From Zavarzinia aquatilis (lineage in GTDB: Bacteria > Pseudomonadota > Alphaproteobacteria > Zavarziniales > Zavarziniaceae): DNA of 64,000 nucleotides. Below the pieces are notes generated by a model. It was given only the letters and a program-made list of their open reading frames with translations, had not been told where the DNA came from and did no database searches. The translations under genes were made by a program, and so were the position numbers. How positions within the stretch are numbered: the stretch's first letter is position 1; every line of letters begins with the position of its first letter. Location: NCBI RefSeq assembly GCF_003173035.1, contig NZ_QGLE01000008.1, positions 159,720 to 223,719 of the forward strand, written 5' to 3'. Shown here one piece after another: positions 24,999 through 33,083 of this stretch.

Positions 24999-26513
24999 TC
25001 AGTTCTTGACCACGTCCTCGAGGAAGAAGCGGCCGAGCGGGTTCTGGTAGAAATTGTCGATATTGGCGCGCGAGACGTTGCGGTACGGGCTGTAGTAGAG
25101 GTCGATCCAGTGCACGTCGGCCTTCGACAGCTTCTGGATCTCGATATACATCGCCTCGCGCTTGGCCGGGTCCTGCTCGATGCGGGCGGCGGCGACCAAG
25201 TCCTTCACCTTCGGGTTATTGTAACGGGTCATGTAATTCATGTTGGTATCGTGGCCGACGACGAAGGTGGTCTTCTGGTCGGGGTCTAGGATGTCGTTGG
25301 TCCAGTACATGACCGAGATGTCGTAATCGCCCGAGACCAGCATGTCCCAGCTCTGGCTGGGGTCGACCTTCTGCAGGTTGGCGGTGATGCCGGCCTTGGC
25401 CAGCTGCTGCTGCAGGAGGACGGCGATCTGCTCGTCCACCGCATCGCCCGCGTTGACGACATAATTGAGGGTCAGGCCCGTCGCCCCAGCTTCGGCCAGC
25501 AGGGCCTTGGCCTTCTCGGGATCGTAGGGACGCTGCAGGTTATCGCCGAAGTGATAGAGCGCGCCTGCGGGAATGAAGGAATTGGCGACCTGGCCGATGC
25601 CGAAGGTGACGGCGTCGACGATGGCCTTCTTGTCGATGGCGTAGTCGATCGCCTCGCGTACCCGGACATCGGCCAGCTTGCCGTGCTCGTGGTTGATCAG
25701 CAGATGGTCTTCGCGGGTCGACGGGTCGAGCTGGACCTTCAGGTTCTTGTCCTGCTGCAACTCGGCGATGCGCGAGAAGGGCACGAAGATCGCGCTGTCG
25801 ATCTCGCCGGCCTGAACCTTCAGCATCCGCGTGTTGTCGTCCGGGATGGCGATCCATTCGACGCCGTCCAGGCTGACACGCCCGGCTTCCCAGAAATTCG
25901 GATTCTTGGCGAGCACGACCTTGTCGCCGCGCAGCCATTCCTTGACCGTGAAGGCGCCGGAAGCGACGGGGTTCTCGGCATAGGCCTCGGCCCCCATCTT
26001 CTTCATCGCCGCTTCCGACAGGATCGAGACGCCGGGCATGGCGAGGGTCGACAGGAAGGGCGCGGAAGGCGTGACCAGCGTGACCACCAGGGTCTTGGGG
26101 TCGGTCGCGACGGCAGTCTTTACCACCTTGTAGGAATCGGCCCAGAGCGAGCCCTCGTCGTCGCGGATTCGCAGCAGCGAAAAGGCGGCGTCGCCTGCCG
26201 TGATCGGGCTGCCGTCCGAGAACTTCGCGTCGCGCATCTTGAAGGTATAGACGAGGCCGTCGGGCGAGATGGTCCAGCTTTCGGCGAGGCCCGGCTCCAG
26301 CTTGGTGCCGGTCTTGTCGACGCGGACAAGGACGTCATAGACATTGGAGAAAACCCAGAAGTCGATGTTCTGGGCGGTCTTGATCGGATCGAAAGTGGTG
26401 CTGTCCTCGCGCCGGCCGATGGTCAGCACGCCCGAGGCCTCGGCCATGCCGGACCCGAAGGCGAGGGCGGCGAGGAAGCCCGCCGCGGCCAGACTCAGTC
26501 GATTTCGCTTCAT
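24999..26513 (-). CDS. Peptide-type ABC transporter substrate-binding protein (SBP family 5)
   Basis: 504 aa. Sec signal peptide MKRNRLSLAAAGFLAALAFGSGMAEA, then GVLTIGRREDSTTFDPIKTAQNIDFWVFSNVYDVLVRVDKTGTKLEPGLAESWTIS, the standard DppA/OppA-family opening. It is the last gene of the seven-gene operon and overlaps the upstream ATPase gene by 4 bases. By analogy with the Pseudomonas PipR system, where the binding protein AapA is needed to respond to an ethanolamine derivative, this protein may import the LuxR ligand. The ligand itself cannot be read from sequence. Confidence 0.92.
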   Translation of the reverse strand: MKRNRLSLAAAGFLAALAFGSGMAEASGVLTIGRREDSTTFDPIKTAQNIDFWVFSNVYDVLVRVDKTGTKLEPGLAESWTISPDGLVYTFKMRDAKFSDGSPITAGDAAFSLLRIRDDEGSLWADSYKVVKTAVATDPKTLVVTLVTPSAPFLSTLAMPGVSILSEAAMKKMGAEAYAENPVASGAFTVKEWLRGDKVVLAKNPNFWEAGRVSLDGVEWIAIPDDNTRMLKVQAGEIDSAIFVPFSRIAELQQDKNLKVQLDPSTREDHLLINHEHGKLADVRVREAIDYAIDKKAIVDAVTFGIGQVANSFIPAGALYHFGDNLQRPYDPEKAKALLAEAGATGLTLNYVVNAGDAVDEQIAVLLQQQLAKAGITANLQKVDPSQSWDMLVSGDYDISVMYWTNDILDPDQKTTFVVGHDTNMNYMTRYNNPKVKDLVAAARIEQDPAKREAMYIEIQKLSKADVHWIDLYYSPYRNVSRANIDNFYQNPLGRFFLEDVVKN

Positions 26514-27505
26514 GGCTCCATACTCCGTGGTTGGGTGGTGGTGATCTCGTCGGGTGACAACACGCAGGCGGTGATGCGCTCGCCGTCATGACGGGCGGGT
26601 GGCGCCATTTCCCGGCATTCCGGCCGGGCGAGGCGGCAACGCGGGTGGAAGGCGCAGCCCGGCGGCAGCGCCAGCGGGCTGGGCGGCTCCCCCGGCAGCG
26701 GATCGGCGGGCAGGGGCCGCGCCGGATCGAGCGACGGGATGGCGGCGACGAGAGCAGCCGTATAGGGATGGCGGGGGCTCGAGAACACCGCCTCCGTCGG
26801 CCCTTCCTCGACGATGCGGCCGAGATACATGACCGCGACCCGGTCGCACAGGCGACGCACGATGGCGAGATCGTGCGCGATGAAGATCATGGCAAGACCC
26901 ATGCGCGCCTTCAGCTCGATCAGCAGATTGATGATCTGGCCCTGGATCGAGACGTCGAGGGCGGCGACGCATTCGTCGGCGATGACGAGGCGCGGTTCGA
27001 TGGCGAGGGCGCGGGCGATGCCGGCGCGCTGACACTGGCCGCCCGAAAGGGCATGGGGCTTCCGCCCGGCGAGGTCCGGGCGCAGGCCGACAAGGTCGAG
27101 CAGGGCGGCGACCCGGGCCGGAACCTCGGCGGGTGGAACCTCGCCCTTCACCCTCAGCACCTCGGCGATCGAGGTCGCGATGGTCTGGCGCGGGTTGAGC
27201 GCGTTGAACGGGTCCTGGAAGATCATCGCCGCGTTACGGCGCAGATGGGCGAGACCGGCGCGGTCACGGCCCGATACCCGCTTGCCGTCGAAGCCGACAT
27301 GACCCGCCGTCACCGGGGTCAGGCCGAGGAGGGCGCGGCCGAGGGTGCTCTTGCCGCTGCCGCTCTCGCCGACGAGGCCGAGGGTCTCGCCCGGCTCGAG
27401 ACGGAGCGAAACGCCGTTGACCGCCTGGACCTCGCGCCGGCGCAGCATTCCGCCCGCCGGATAGTGCACAACGAGGTCGTCGACCTCGAGCAGCGGCGGG
27501 GTCAT
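26510..27505 (-). CDS. Dipeptide-type ABC transporter ATP-binding protein (DppF/OppF-like)
   Basis: 331 aa. Walker A GESGSGKST, signature LSGGQCQRAGIARAL, Walker B LVIADECVAALD and H-loop FIAHDLAIVR are all intact. The C-terminal oligopeptide-transporter tail has PGCAFHPRCRLARPEC. Walker B reads DEC rather than the usual DEP, a minor change. Overlaps the OppD-like gene by 4 bases upstream and the binding protein by 4 downstream. Energises uptake with its paired ATPase. Confidence 0.9.
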   Translation of the reverse strand: MTPPLLEVDDLVVHYPAGGMLRRREVQAVNGVSLRLEPGETLGLVGESGSGKSTLGRALLGLTPVTAGHVGFDGKRVSGRDRAGLAHLRRNAAMIFQDPFNALNPRQTIATSIAEVLRVKGEVPPAEVPARVAALLDLVGLRPDLAGRKPHALSGGQCQRAGIARALAIEPRLVIADECVAALDVSIQGQIINLLIELKARMGLAMIFIAHDLAIVRRLCDRVAVMYLGRIVEEGPTEAVFSSPRHPYTAALVAAIPSLDPARPLPADPLPGEPPSPLALPPGCAFHPRCRLARPECREMAPPARHDGERITACVLSPDEITTTQPRSMEP

Positions 27506-28476
27506 GGCACCTCCCCCGTCAGCGGATGATGGCAGGCGACGATGCGGCCTTCGAGGGCGTGGGGCGCTGGCATCTCGCGTCGGCAGGTCTCGCTCGCGCG
27601 GGGGCAGCGGGGGTGGAAACGGCAGCCCGCCGGCATCTCGCCGGCCGAGGGCGGCTGGCCCGCGATGGTCGGCAGGGGCAGGCCGGGGCCGCCGCCGTCC
27701 TCCCCCGGCTGGCAGCGGATCAGGCCCTGTGTATAGGGGTGCAGGGGGCGGCGCAGGATGTCGGTCTTCGCCCCCTGTTCGACGATGCGGCCGGCATACA
27801 TCACGGCGATGCGGTCGCAGGTCTGGGCGATGACGCCGAGATCGTGGCTGATCAGCACGATGGCGAGGCCGCGCGCCTCGCGCAGGGCCAGGAGGAGGCG
27901 CAGGATCTGCGCCTGCACGGTCACGTCGAGGGCGGTGGTCGGCTCGTCCGCGATCAGGATGCCGGGATCGCAGGACAGGGCGACGGCGATCATCGCCCGC
28001 TGGCGCATCCCGCCCGAGAATTCATGCGGGTAATTGCGGGCGCGTCGCGCCGGGTCGGGAATGCCGACCTGGGCCAGCAGGTCGATGGCCGCCGCCCATG
28101 CCGCCTTGCGGTCGAGGCCACGGTGCAGGCGCAGACCCTCGGCAATCTGGTCGCCGATGCGCATGACGGGGTCGAGGTGACTGGCCGGGTTCTGGAACAC
28201 CATGCCGAGAGCATGGCCGCGCAGACGGCGCATGTCCGCCTCGGGCAGGGCGGCGAGATCGTCGTCGCCAAGCAGGATACGTCCGCCGGTGACCGCGACC
28301 TGACGCGACGGCAGCAGGCGCATCAGGGCGCGGCAGGCCATGGTCTTGCCCGAACCGCTCTCGCCGACGAGGCCGAGGATTTCGCCCTGGCCAAGGTCGA
28401 AGGAAATACCGTCGACGAGATCGAGCGGCCCGGCGGACACCCGCAGGTCGCGGACCGAGAGCAGCGGCGCGCTCAT
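27502..28476 (-). CDS. Dipeptide-type ABC transporter ATP-binding protein (DppD/OppD-like)
   Basis: 324 aa from ATG 28476, which overlaps the upstream permease stop. Walker A GESGSGKTMAC, signature EFSGGMRQRAMIAVALS, Walker B LIADEPTTALDVTVQAQIL, H-loop LISHDLGVIAQ and C-terminal GCRFHPRCPRASETC. All catalytic residues are present. Partner of the DppF-like ATPase. Confidence 0.92.
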   Translation of the reverse strand: MSAPLLSVRDLRVSAGPLDLVDGISFDLGQGEILGLVGESGSGKTMACRALMRLLPSRQVAVTGGRILLGDDDLAALPEADMRRLRGHALGMVFQNPASHLDPVMRIGDQIAEGLRLHRGLDRKAAWAAAIDLLAQVGIPDPARRARNYPHEFSGGMRQRAMIAVALSCDPGILIADEPTTALDVTVQAQILRLLLALREARGLAIVLISHDLGVIAQTCDRIAVMYAGRIVEQGAKTDILRRPLHPYTQGLIRCQPGEDGGGPGLPLPTIAGQPPSAGEMPAGCRFHPRCPRASETCRREMPAPHALEGRIVACHHPLTGEVP

Positions 28477-29312
28477 TCCCGCACCCCCAGCATGTCGCCG
28501 AGGCCATCGGCCAGCAGGCTGAAGCCGAGGGCCAGGGTGACGATGGCGAGGCCTGGGAAGGTGGTCATCCACCAGGCGGTGGTGATGAAGCCCTGACCTT
28601 CCGCGACCATGACGCCCCATTCGGCGACCGGTGGCTGGACCCCGAGGCCGAGGTAGGAAACGGCGGCACCGTTCAGCAGCACGAGCACGGCATCGGACAT
28701 GGAAAAAACGATGGAGCCGGCGATGGCATTGGGCAGCAGGTGGCGAAACATGATGCGCAGGGGGCCGAAGCCCAGGCTCTTCGCCGCGACGATGAAATCG
28801 GCCCCGCGGAGCACGAGAACCTGCGCCCGGATCAACCGGGCGTAGGACACCCAGCCGACCATGGCCATGGCGATATAGAAGGAGGCAAGGCCCGGCCCGA
28901 GGATGGCGATGATCGCCAGCATGAGGACGAGGAAGGGAAAGGCCAGCACGACGTCGAGGATGCGCATGAAGACGGTGTCAACGAGGCCGCCGAAGTAACC
29001 GGAAACGGTGCCGAGCACGGTGCCGATCAGAAAAGGGAAGATCACGCCGAGAAAGGCGATCTGCAGGTCGATCCGCGCGCCCCAGATCACGCGCGACAGG
29101 ACATCGCGGCCGAAATTGTCGGTGCCGAAGGGATGCGCGGGGGAAGGGGGCTGCAGGGCGATGGTGCCGTCCTGCAGGATGGGGTCGAAGGGCGCGACAA
29201 GGGGCGCGAAGAGCGCCAGCAGCAGCCACAGGCCGACCACGCCGAGCCCGAGGCCGAAGGCCGGATAGCGCCGGCCCAGCCGGAGGGGCAGGCGAAGGCT
29301 CCCCGCCCTCAC
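28473..29312 (-). CDS. Dipeptide-type ABC transporter permease (DppC-like)
   Basis: 279 aa. The long first segment FGLGLGVVGLWLLLALFAPLVAPFDP is followed by HPFGTDNFGRDVLSRVIWGARIDL, the diagnostic DppC motif. Further membrane spans and the EAA loop YARLIRAQVLVLRGADFIVAAKSLGFGPLRIMFRHLLPNA follow. Forms the inner-membrane channel with the DppB-like subunit; the two genes overlap by 4 bases. Confidence 0.92.
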   Translation of the reverse strand: MRAGSLRLPLRLGRRYPAFGLGLGVVGLWLLLALFAPLVAPFDPILQDGTIALQPPSPAHPFGTDNFGRDVLSRVIWGARIDLQIAFLGVIFPFLIGTVLGTVSGYFGGLVDTVFMRILDVVLAFPFLVLMLAIIAILGPGLASFYIAMAMVGWVSYARLIRAQVLVLRGADFIVAAKSLGFGPLRIMFRHLLPNAIAGSIVFSMSDAVLVLLNGAAVSYLGLGVQPPVAEWGVMVAEGQGFITTAWWMTTFPGLAIVTLALGFSLLADGLGDMLGVRE

Positions 29313-30247
29313 AGCCGCACCCGCGGATCGGCGAGGGCGGTCGCGATGTCGGCGATGAAATTCACCGTGACCGTGGCGCAGGCGAAGATCATGGCGACAC
29401 CCTGCACGACCAGATAATCACGGGCGAAGATGGCGCGCACCAGCAATTGCCCCAGGCCGGGTATGGCGAAAACGCTTTCGATGACGACGGTGCTGCCGAT
29501 CAGCCAGCCGATATTGACGGCGAGCAGGTTGATCGTCGGCACCAGCGAATTGGGCAGGACATGGCGGCGGAACACCTGGCCTTCCGACAGGCCGCGCGCC
29601 CGCGCCGCCATCGCCTGATCGGACTGGAGTTCGGCGATCATCGAGGCGCGCAGGTTGCGCGTCAGCACGGCGGACAGGGCAAGGGCGATGGTCAGGCAGG
29701 GCAGCACCAGATGGTGCAGCCTGTCGGCCAGGGTCTCGCCATAGCCGGCGACGGGGAAGAGGTCGAGATGGATGCTGAACAGGATGATCAGCATGAGGCC
29801 GAGCCAGAAGGCCGGCAGGCCGAGGCCCGAGGTCGAGACGAGGCGCACCAGGTGATCGGCGAGACCGCCCCGGTTGCGCGCCGCCAGCGTCGCCAGCGGC
29901 ACGGCGAGCAGGAGGGAGAGCAGCACCGAGCCGGCGACGAGGGCCAGCGTCGGCTCGATCCGTCGGGCGACGAGGTCGAGGATCTCGATCTTGTAGACGA
30001 TGGACTTGCCCATCCGGCCGTCGAGCAGGTTCTCGACGAAGTAGAAATATTGCCGCCACAGGGGCTCGTCGAGGCCGAACTGCTGGCGGATGCGGGCGAT
30101 CGCCTCGGGCGTGCCGCGCGGGCCGAGCAGCACGCGCACCGGATCGCCGGGAATGGAGCGGACCAGGGCGAAGGTGGCGATGCTGATGCCGATCAGCACC
30201 GGCAGGAGCTGCAGGGGGCGGAACAGGACGAAGCGAAACCGGTCCAT
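29309..30247 (-). CDS. Dipeptide-type ABC transporter permease (DppB-like)
   Basis: 312 aa, six predicted spans. LQLLPVLIGISIATFALVRSIPGDPVRVLLGPRGTPEAIARIRQQFGLDEPL is the DppB N-terminal signature. The EAA loop is ARARGLSEGQVFRRHVLPNSLVPTINLLA, and FAIPGLGQLLVRAIFARDYLVVQGV is near the end. Starts 7 bases after the peptidase gene at 30255, so it is cotranscribed with the two hydrolases. Confidence 0.92.
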   Translation of the reverse strand: MDRFRFVLFRPLQLLPVLIGISIATFALVRSIPGDPVRVLLGPRGTPEAIARIRQQFGLDEPLWRQYFYFVENLLDGRMGKSIVYKIEILDLVARRIEPTLALVAGSVLLSLLLAVPLATLAARNRGGLADHLVRLVSTSGLGLPAFWLGLMLIILFSIHLDLFPVAGYGETLADRLHHLVLPCLTIALALSAVLTRNLRASMIAELQSDQAMAARARGLSEGQVFRRHVLPNSLVPTINLLAVNIGWLIGSTVVIESVFAIPGLGQLLVRAIFARDYLVVQGVAMIFACATVTVNFIADIATALADPRVRL

Positions 30248-30254
30248 CGTCCGT

Positions 30255-31196
30255 TCAGCCCCCCAGCCGGTGACGGTTCAGGAACTCGACGATGCGCCGA
30301 CGATACGCCGCCGGTTCCTCATAGAAGGGCGAGTGGGAGGAATTGGCCATGATGGCGATCTCGGCCCCCGGGATGGCATCCTTCATGCGCATCCCGCAGG
30401 CCGGGGTCAGTACGTCGTGGCGTCCGTTGACGATGAGCACCGGCCAGGTGAATTCATGCAGCCGGTCGAGCCGGCGCCACGAGGTGATCGAGCCGATATA
30501 GTGATATTCGTTCGGCCCCTGCACCGCGAAATAGATCGGATAATTGAAGCCGGCCTTGGAACGGGCGGCGGGCAGCGGCCGCTCGGGCAGGCGGCGGATG
30601 TGGCGGTAGTCGAGCAGGGTGACGGCGGCGTCATAGGCCGGATGGTCGTAACGCCCCTCGGCCTCGAGGCGCTGCATCATGGCGACGGTCTCGGGACCGA
30701 GGGCGCCGCGCAGGGCGTCGATTTCCGCCATCAGATGGGGAATGTCGGCACAGGTATTGGCCAGGATCATGCTGGCGATGCGCGCGGGATAGGTCAGGGC
30801 ATATTCGATCCCGCACCAGCCACCCCAGGAATGGCCGAGGAAATGCACGCGCTCTAGGCCGAGGCCCGCCAGCACGTCTTCCACTTCCTCGACGTAACGC
30901 TCGATGGTCCAGAGTGCGGGATCGTCGGGGTGATCGGAGCGGCCGGTGCCGAGCTGGTCGTAGGTGACGACGCGGAAACCCTCGGTGGCCAGCGGCACAT
31001 GCGGGTCGCGCAGATAGTCGGAGGGCAGACCCGGCCCGCCGTTCAGCAGGAACAGAACCTCCGGCCCGGTGCCGTAGGAATAGGCGGTGACGCGGTGGCC
31101 GCTGCGCAAGGTGATCTCGCTCGTCTCGTCGGCCGGCCGGTCGTCCCAGACCACGAAGCCATCGCCGAGGCGCCCGCTTTCGGCCATGCCGGTCAT
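30255..31196 (-). CDS. Proline iminopeptidase-family alpha/beta hydrolase, copy 1
   Basis: 313 aa, no signal peptide. Oxyanion-hole motif LNGGPGLPSDYL, YDQLGTGRSDHP, nucleophile elbow GHSWGGWCG, acid in GRHDVLTP and histidine in NSSHSPFYEE form a complete peptidase S33 triad. It is closely similar to the next gene (shared LGPETVAMMQR, QGPNEYHYIG vs QGPNEFLYTG). Its start overlaps the stop of that gene (ATGA). In PipR-type loci such enzymes act as iminopeptidases or amidases on the imported signal or peptide. Specificity here unknown. Confidence 0.9.
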   Translation of the reverse strand: MTGMAESGRLGDGFVVWDDRPADETSEITLRSGHRVTAYSYGTGPEVLFLLNGGPGLPSDYLRDPHVPLATEGFRVVTYDQLGTGRSDHPDDPALWTIERYVEEVEDVLAGLGLERVHFLGHSWGGWCGIEYALTYPARIASMILANTCADIPHLMAEIDALRGALGPETVAMMQRLEAEGRYDHPAYDAAVTLLDYRHIRRLPERPLPAARSKAGFNYPIYFAVQGPNEYHYIGSITSWRRLDRLHEFTWPVLIVNGRHDVLTPACGMRMKDAIPGAEIAIMANSSHSPFYEEPAAYRRRIVEFLNRHRLGG

Positions 31197-32080
31197 CGGG
31201 CGACCCCGGCGAGGAAGTCGAGCAGCACCGGGTAATAGGCCGCCGGTTCCTCATAGAAGGGCATGTGGCTGCTGTTGGGGAAGACCTTCAGCACGGCATG
31301 GGGAATACCGAGCCTGATCTTCAGGGCGCAGGCCGGGGTCAGCTCGTCGTGACCGCCGCAGGTGATCAGCGTCGGCACCGCGATCCGGTGCAGCTCGGGC
31401 ACCCGGTTCCAGTCCTTCAGGTTGCCGGTGTAGAGGAATTCGTTCGGCCCCTGCATGGTGCCGTAAGGCCCCATGTTCCAGTCGTCGAGCGAGCGTTTGA
31501 CCGGCGCCGGCCAATCGTCCAGCCGGCAGACATGGCGGTAGTTCAGGATGGTGATCGCCGCCTGATATTCGGGATGGTTCAGGGTGCCTTCCGCTTCGTG
31601 GCGCTGCATCATGGCGACCGTCTCCGGCCCCAGCGCCGCGCGCAGCCGCTCCAGTTCCGCGATCAGATGCGGCATGTCGGCGACCGTGTCCTCGAGGATC
31701 AGACTCTTCAGGGCCTCCGGATAGGTCAGGGCATAGTCGATGGCGAGCCAGCCGCCCCAGGAATGGCCGAGCAGATGGACCTTGCCGAGGCCGAGCGCCT
31801 TCCTGACCGTCTCCGTCTCCTCGACATAACGGCCGATGGTCCACAGGGCGGGATCGGTCGGCCGGTCGGCGGCGCCGGTGCCCAGCTGGTCGAAGGCGAC
31901 GACGCGGTAGCCCCGGTCGATCAGGCAGGAATGCGCCTCGCGCAGGTAATCGCAGGGCAGGCCCGGGCCGCCGTTCAGGCAGAACACGGTTTCCGGCCCG
32001 CTGCCGAAGCTGTAGGCGACGACCTTGAAACCGTCGACCGTAACCTCGATCCGCTCGTCGGGTTCGATTTCACGCCACAT
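31193..32080 (-). CDS. Proline iminopeptidase-family alpha/beta hydrolase, copy 2
   Basis: 295 aa from ATG 32080 with GGAGG nine bases upstream. LNGGPGLPCDYL, FDQLGTGAADRP, nucleophile GHSWGGWLA, acid GGHDELTP and histidine NSSHMPFYEE. First gene of the seven-gene operon that continues through copy 1 and the whole ABC transporter. A 20-bp lux-type dyad lies 63-82 bases upstream of its start codon, so it is the presumed main target of the divergent LuxR regulator. Confidence 0.9.
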   Translation of the reverse strand: MWREIEPDERIEVTVDGFKVVAYSFGSGPETVFCLNGGPGLPCDYLREAHSCLIDRGYRVVAFDQLGTGAADRPTDPALWTIGRYVEETETVRKALGLGKVHLLGHSWGGWLAIDYALTYPEALKSLILEDTVADMPHLIAELERLRAALGPETVAMMQRHEAEGTLNHPEYQAAITILNYRHVCRLDDWPAPVKRSLDDWNMGPYGTMQGPNEFLYTGNLKDWNRVPELHRIAVPTLITCGGHDELTPACALKIRLGIPHAVLKVFPNSSHMPFYEEPAAYYPVLLDFLAGVAR

Positions 32081-32142
32081 GACCAAGCCTCCGGGACCGA
32101 AACGATGTCGGAAAGGCTAGTGCCTTCGTCGCGGGCAGGGCC

Positions 32143-32162
32143 AGCTATCATTTCTTCTAGGT
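32143..32162 (-). promoter_or_regulatory. Candidate lux-type box upstream of the peptidase-ABC operon
   Basis: Read on the minus strand: ACCTAGAAGAAATGATAGCT. It matches the element at 33009-33028 at 18 of 20 positions, with one further shared base on its 3' side. Ends ACCTA..TAGCT form an imperfect inverted repeat of the 20-bp length and CT..AG spacing typical of lux boxes. It sits 63-82 bp before the copy 2 peptidase ATG and 83-102 bp before the LuxR ATG, so it could also autoregulate luxR. Confidence 0.65.
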
Positions 32163-32244
32163 GCGGCGCCGTTGTGCACTTGCTGCGCTGCGACGGGGTG
32201 ACTAGCATGACGCCTGGACGACACGCTGGCTTCGGGAAAGACGC

Positions 32245-33003
32245 ATGTTGGACACCCTTGTCGACGCCGCTGGGCGTATCGACCCCGCCCTGCCGCTGGA
32301 CGCGCAGGTGGATCGGACCCACGAGGCGATGCAGGCATACGGCTTCGCCACCCTGGTTTACGACTATACGCCGGTGCCCTGGACCCACGACGGCGCGATG
32401 ATCGCGCCGTCGCTGCTGTGTCTGCGCAACGCGCCGGACGACATGTTCGCGCGCTGGTGCGACGATGGATATTACCAGCGCGATCCGGTGCAGCAGGTTG
32501 CCATGCGCACCCATGCCCCCTTCACCTGGTGCTATCGGGACAAGGCGGGCACGGTGATCAACACGGTGATCGACGACAGCCACCGGCCGGTGGTCGAATA
32601 CCTGCGCGACAGCGGCATGGTCTATGGCGCGACCGTGCCCCTGCACATGCCCGGCGGGGGCTATGCCACCCTGACCGGGATCTGCAGGGGCGCCGACGCG
32701 ACCGCCGAGGCTGAGGTCCGCCATCGCCTCGCGGATTTCGCCCTGCTCGCCCATGTCTTCCATGCCGGGGCCTTCGCCCGCTACGACCCCTCCGCCCATG
32801 TTACCCGGGCGGTGTCGCTTTCGGCGCGGGAGCGGGAGTGCCTGCAATTCGCGGCCGAGGGGCTGACCGCCAAGGAAATCGCCTGGCGCCTGAACCGCTC
32901 CATCGCGACGGTGGTCATGCACCTGAACGCGGCGACGCGGAAACTGGGCGCGCGCAACCGGGTGCACGCGGTAACCATGGCCGTGCACTATCGGCTGCTG
33001 TGA
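32245..33003 (+). CDS. LuxR-family solo regulator, plant-compound-responsive type (PipR/OryR-like)
   Basis: 252 aa. The autoinducer-binding domain spans about 15-175, and the GerE HTH is at 188-250 (LSARERECLQFAAEGLTAKEIAWRLNRSIATVVMHLNAATRKLG). Aligning MFARWCDDGYYQRDPV and PFTW with TraR/LuxR places M67 and W71 at the positions of the AHL-contacting W57 and Y61, while D80, P81 and W95 (D70, P71, W85) are kept. W-to-M and Y-to-W at these two sites define the plant-associated subfamily OryR, XccR, PsrR, NesR and PipR, which do not respond to AHLs. No luxI gene is nearby. Good GGGAAAG ribosome-binding site. Flanked on both sides by proline iminopeptidases, as in that subfamily. Confidence 0.9.
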   Translation: MLDTLVDAAGRIDPALPLDAQVDRTHEAMQAYGFATLVYDYTPVPWTHDGAMIAPSLLCLRNAPDDMFARWCDDGYYQRDPVQQVAMRTHAPFTWCYRDKAGTVINTVIDDSHRPVVEYLRDSGMVYGATVPLHMPGGGYATLTGICRGADATAEAEVRHRLADFALLAHVFHAGAFARYDPSAHVTRAVSLSARERECLQFAAEGLTAKEIAWRLNRSIATVVMHLNAATRKLGARNRVHAVTMAVHYRLL

Positions 33004-33008
33004 CCCCG

Positions 33009-33028
33009 ACCTATAAGAACTGATAGCT
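33009..33028 (+). promoter_or_regulatory. Candidate lux-type box upstream of the third peptidase
   Basis: ACCTATAAGAACTGATAGCT: outer six bases at each end form an inverted repeat with one mismatch (ACCTAT/ATAGCT). It starts 5 bases after the luxR stop codon and ends 55 bases before ATG 33084. Same sequence, same orientation relative to the controlled gene and similar distance as the element at 32143-32162. Confidence 0.65.
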
Positions 33029-33083
33029 GACGCCCGAAGAGCCGCCTCGCTAGGCTTGCCCCGGAACGGTGGGAGGACTGGCG

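Noticed and set aside
33069..33083. GTG at 33069 as start of the third peptidase
   Set aside because: It overlaps the GGGAGG that serves as ribosome-binding site for ATG 33084.
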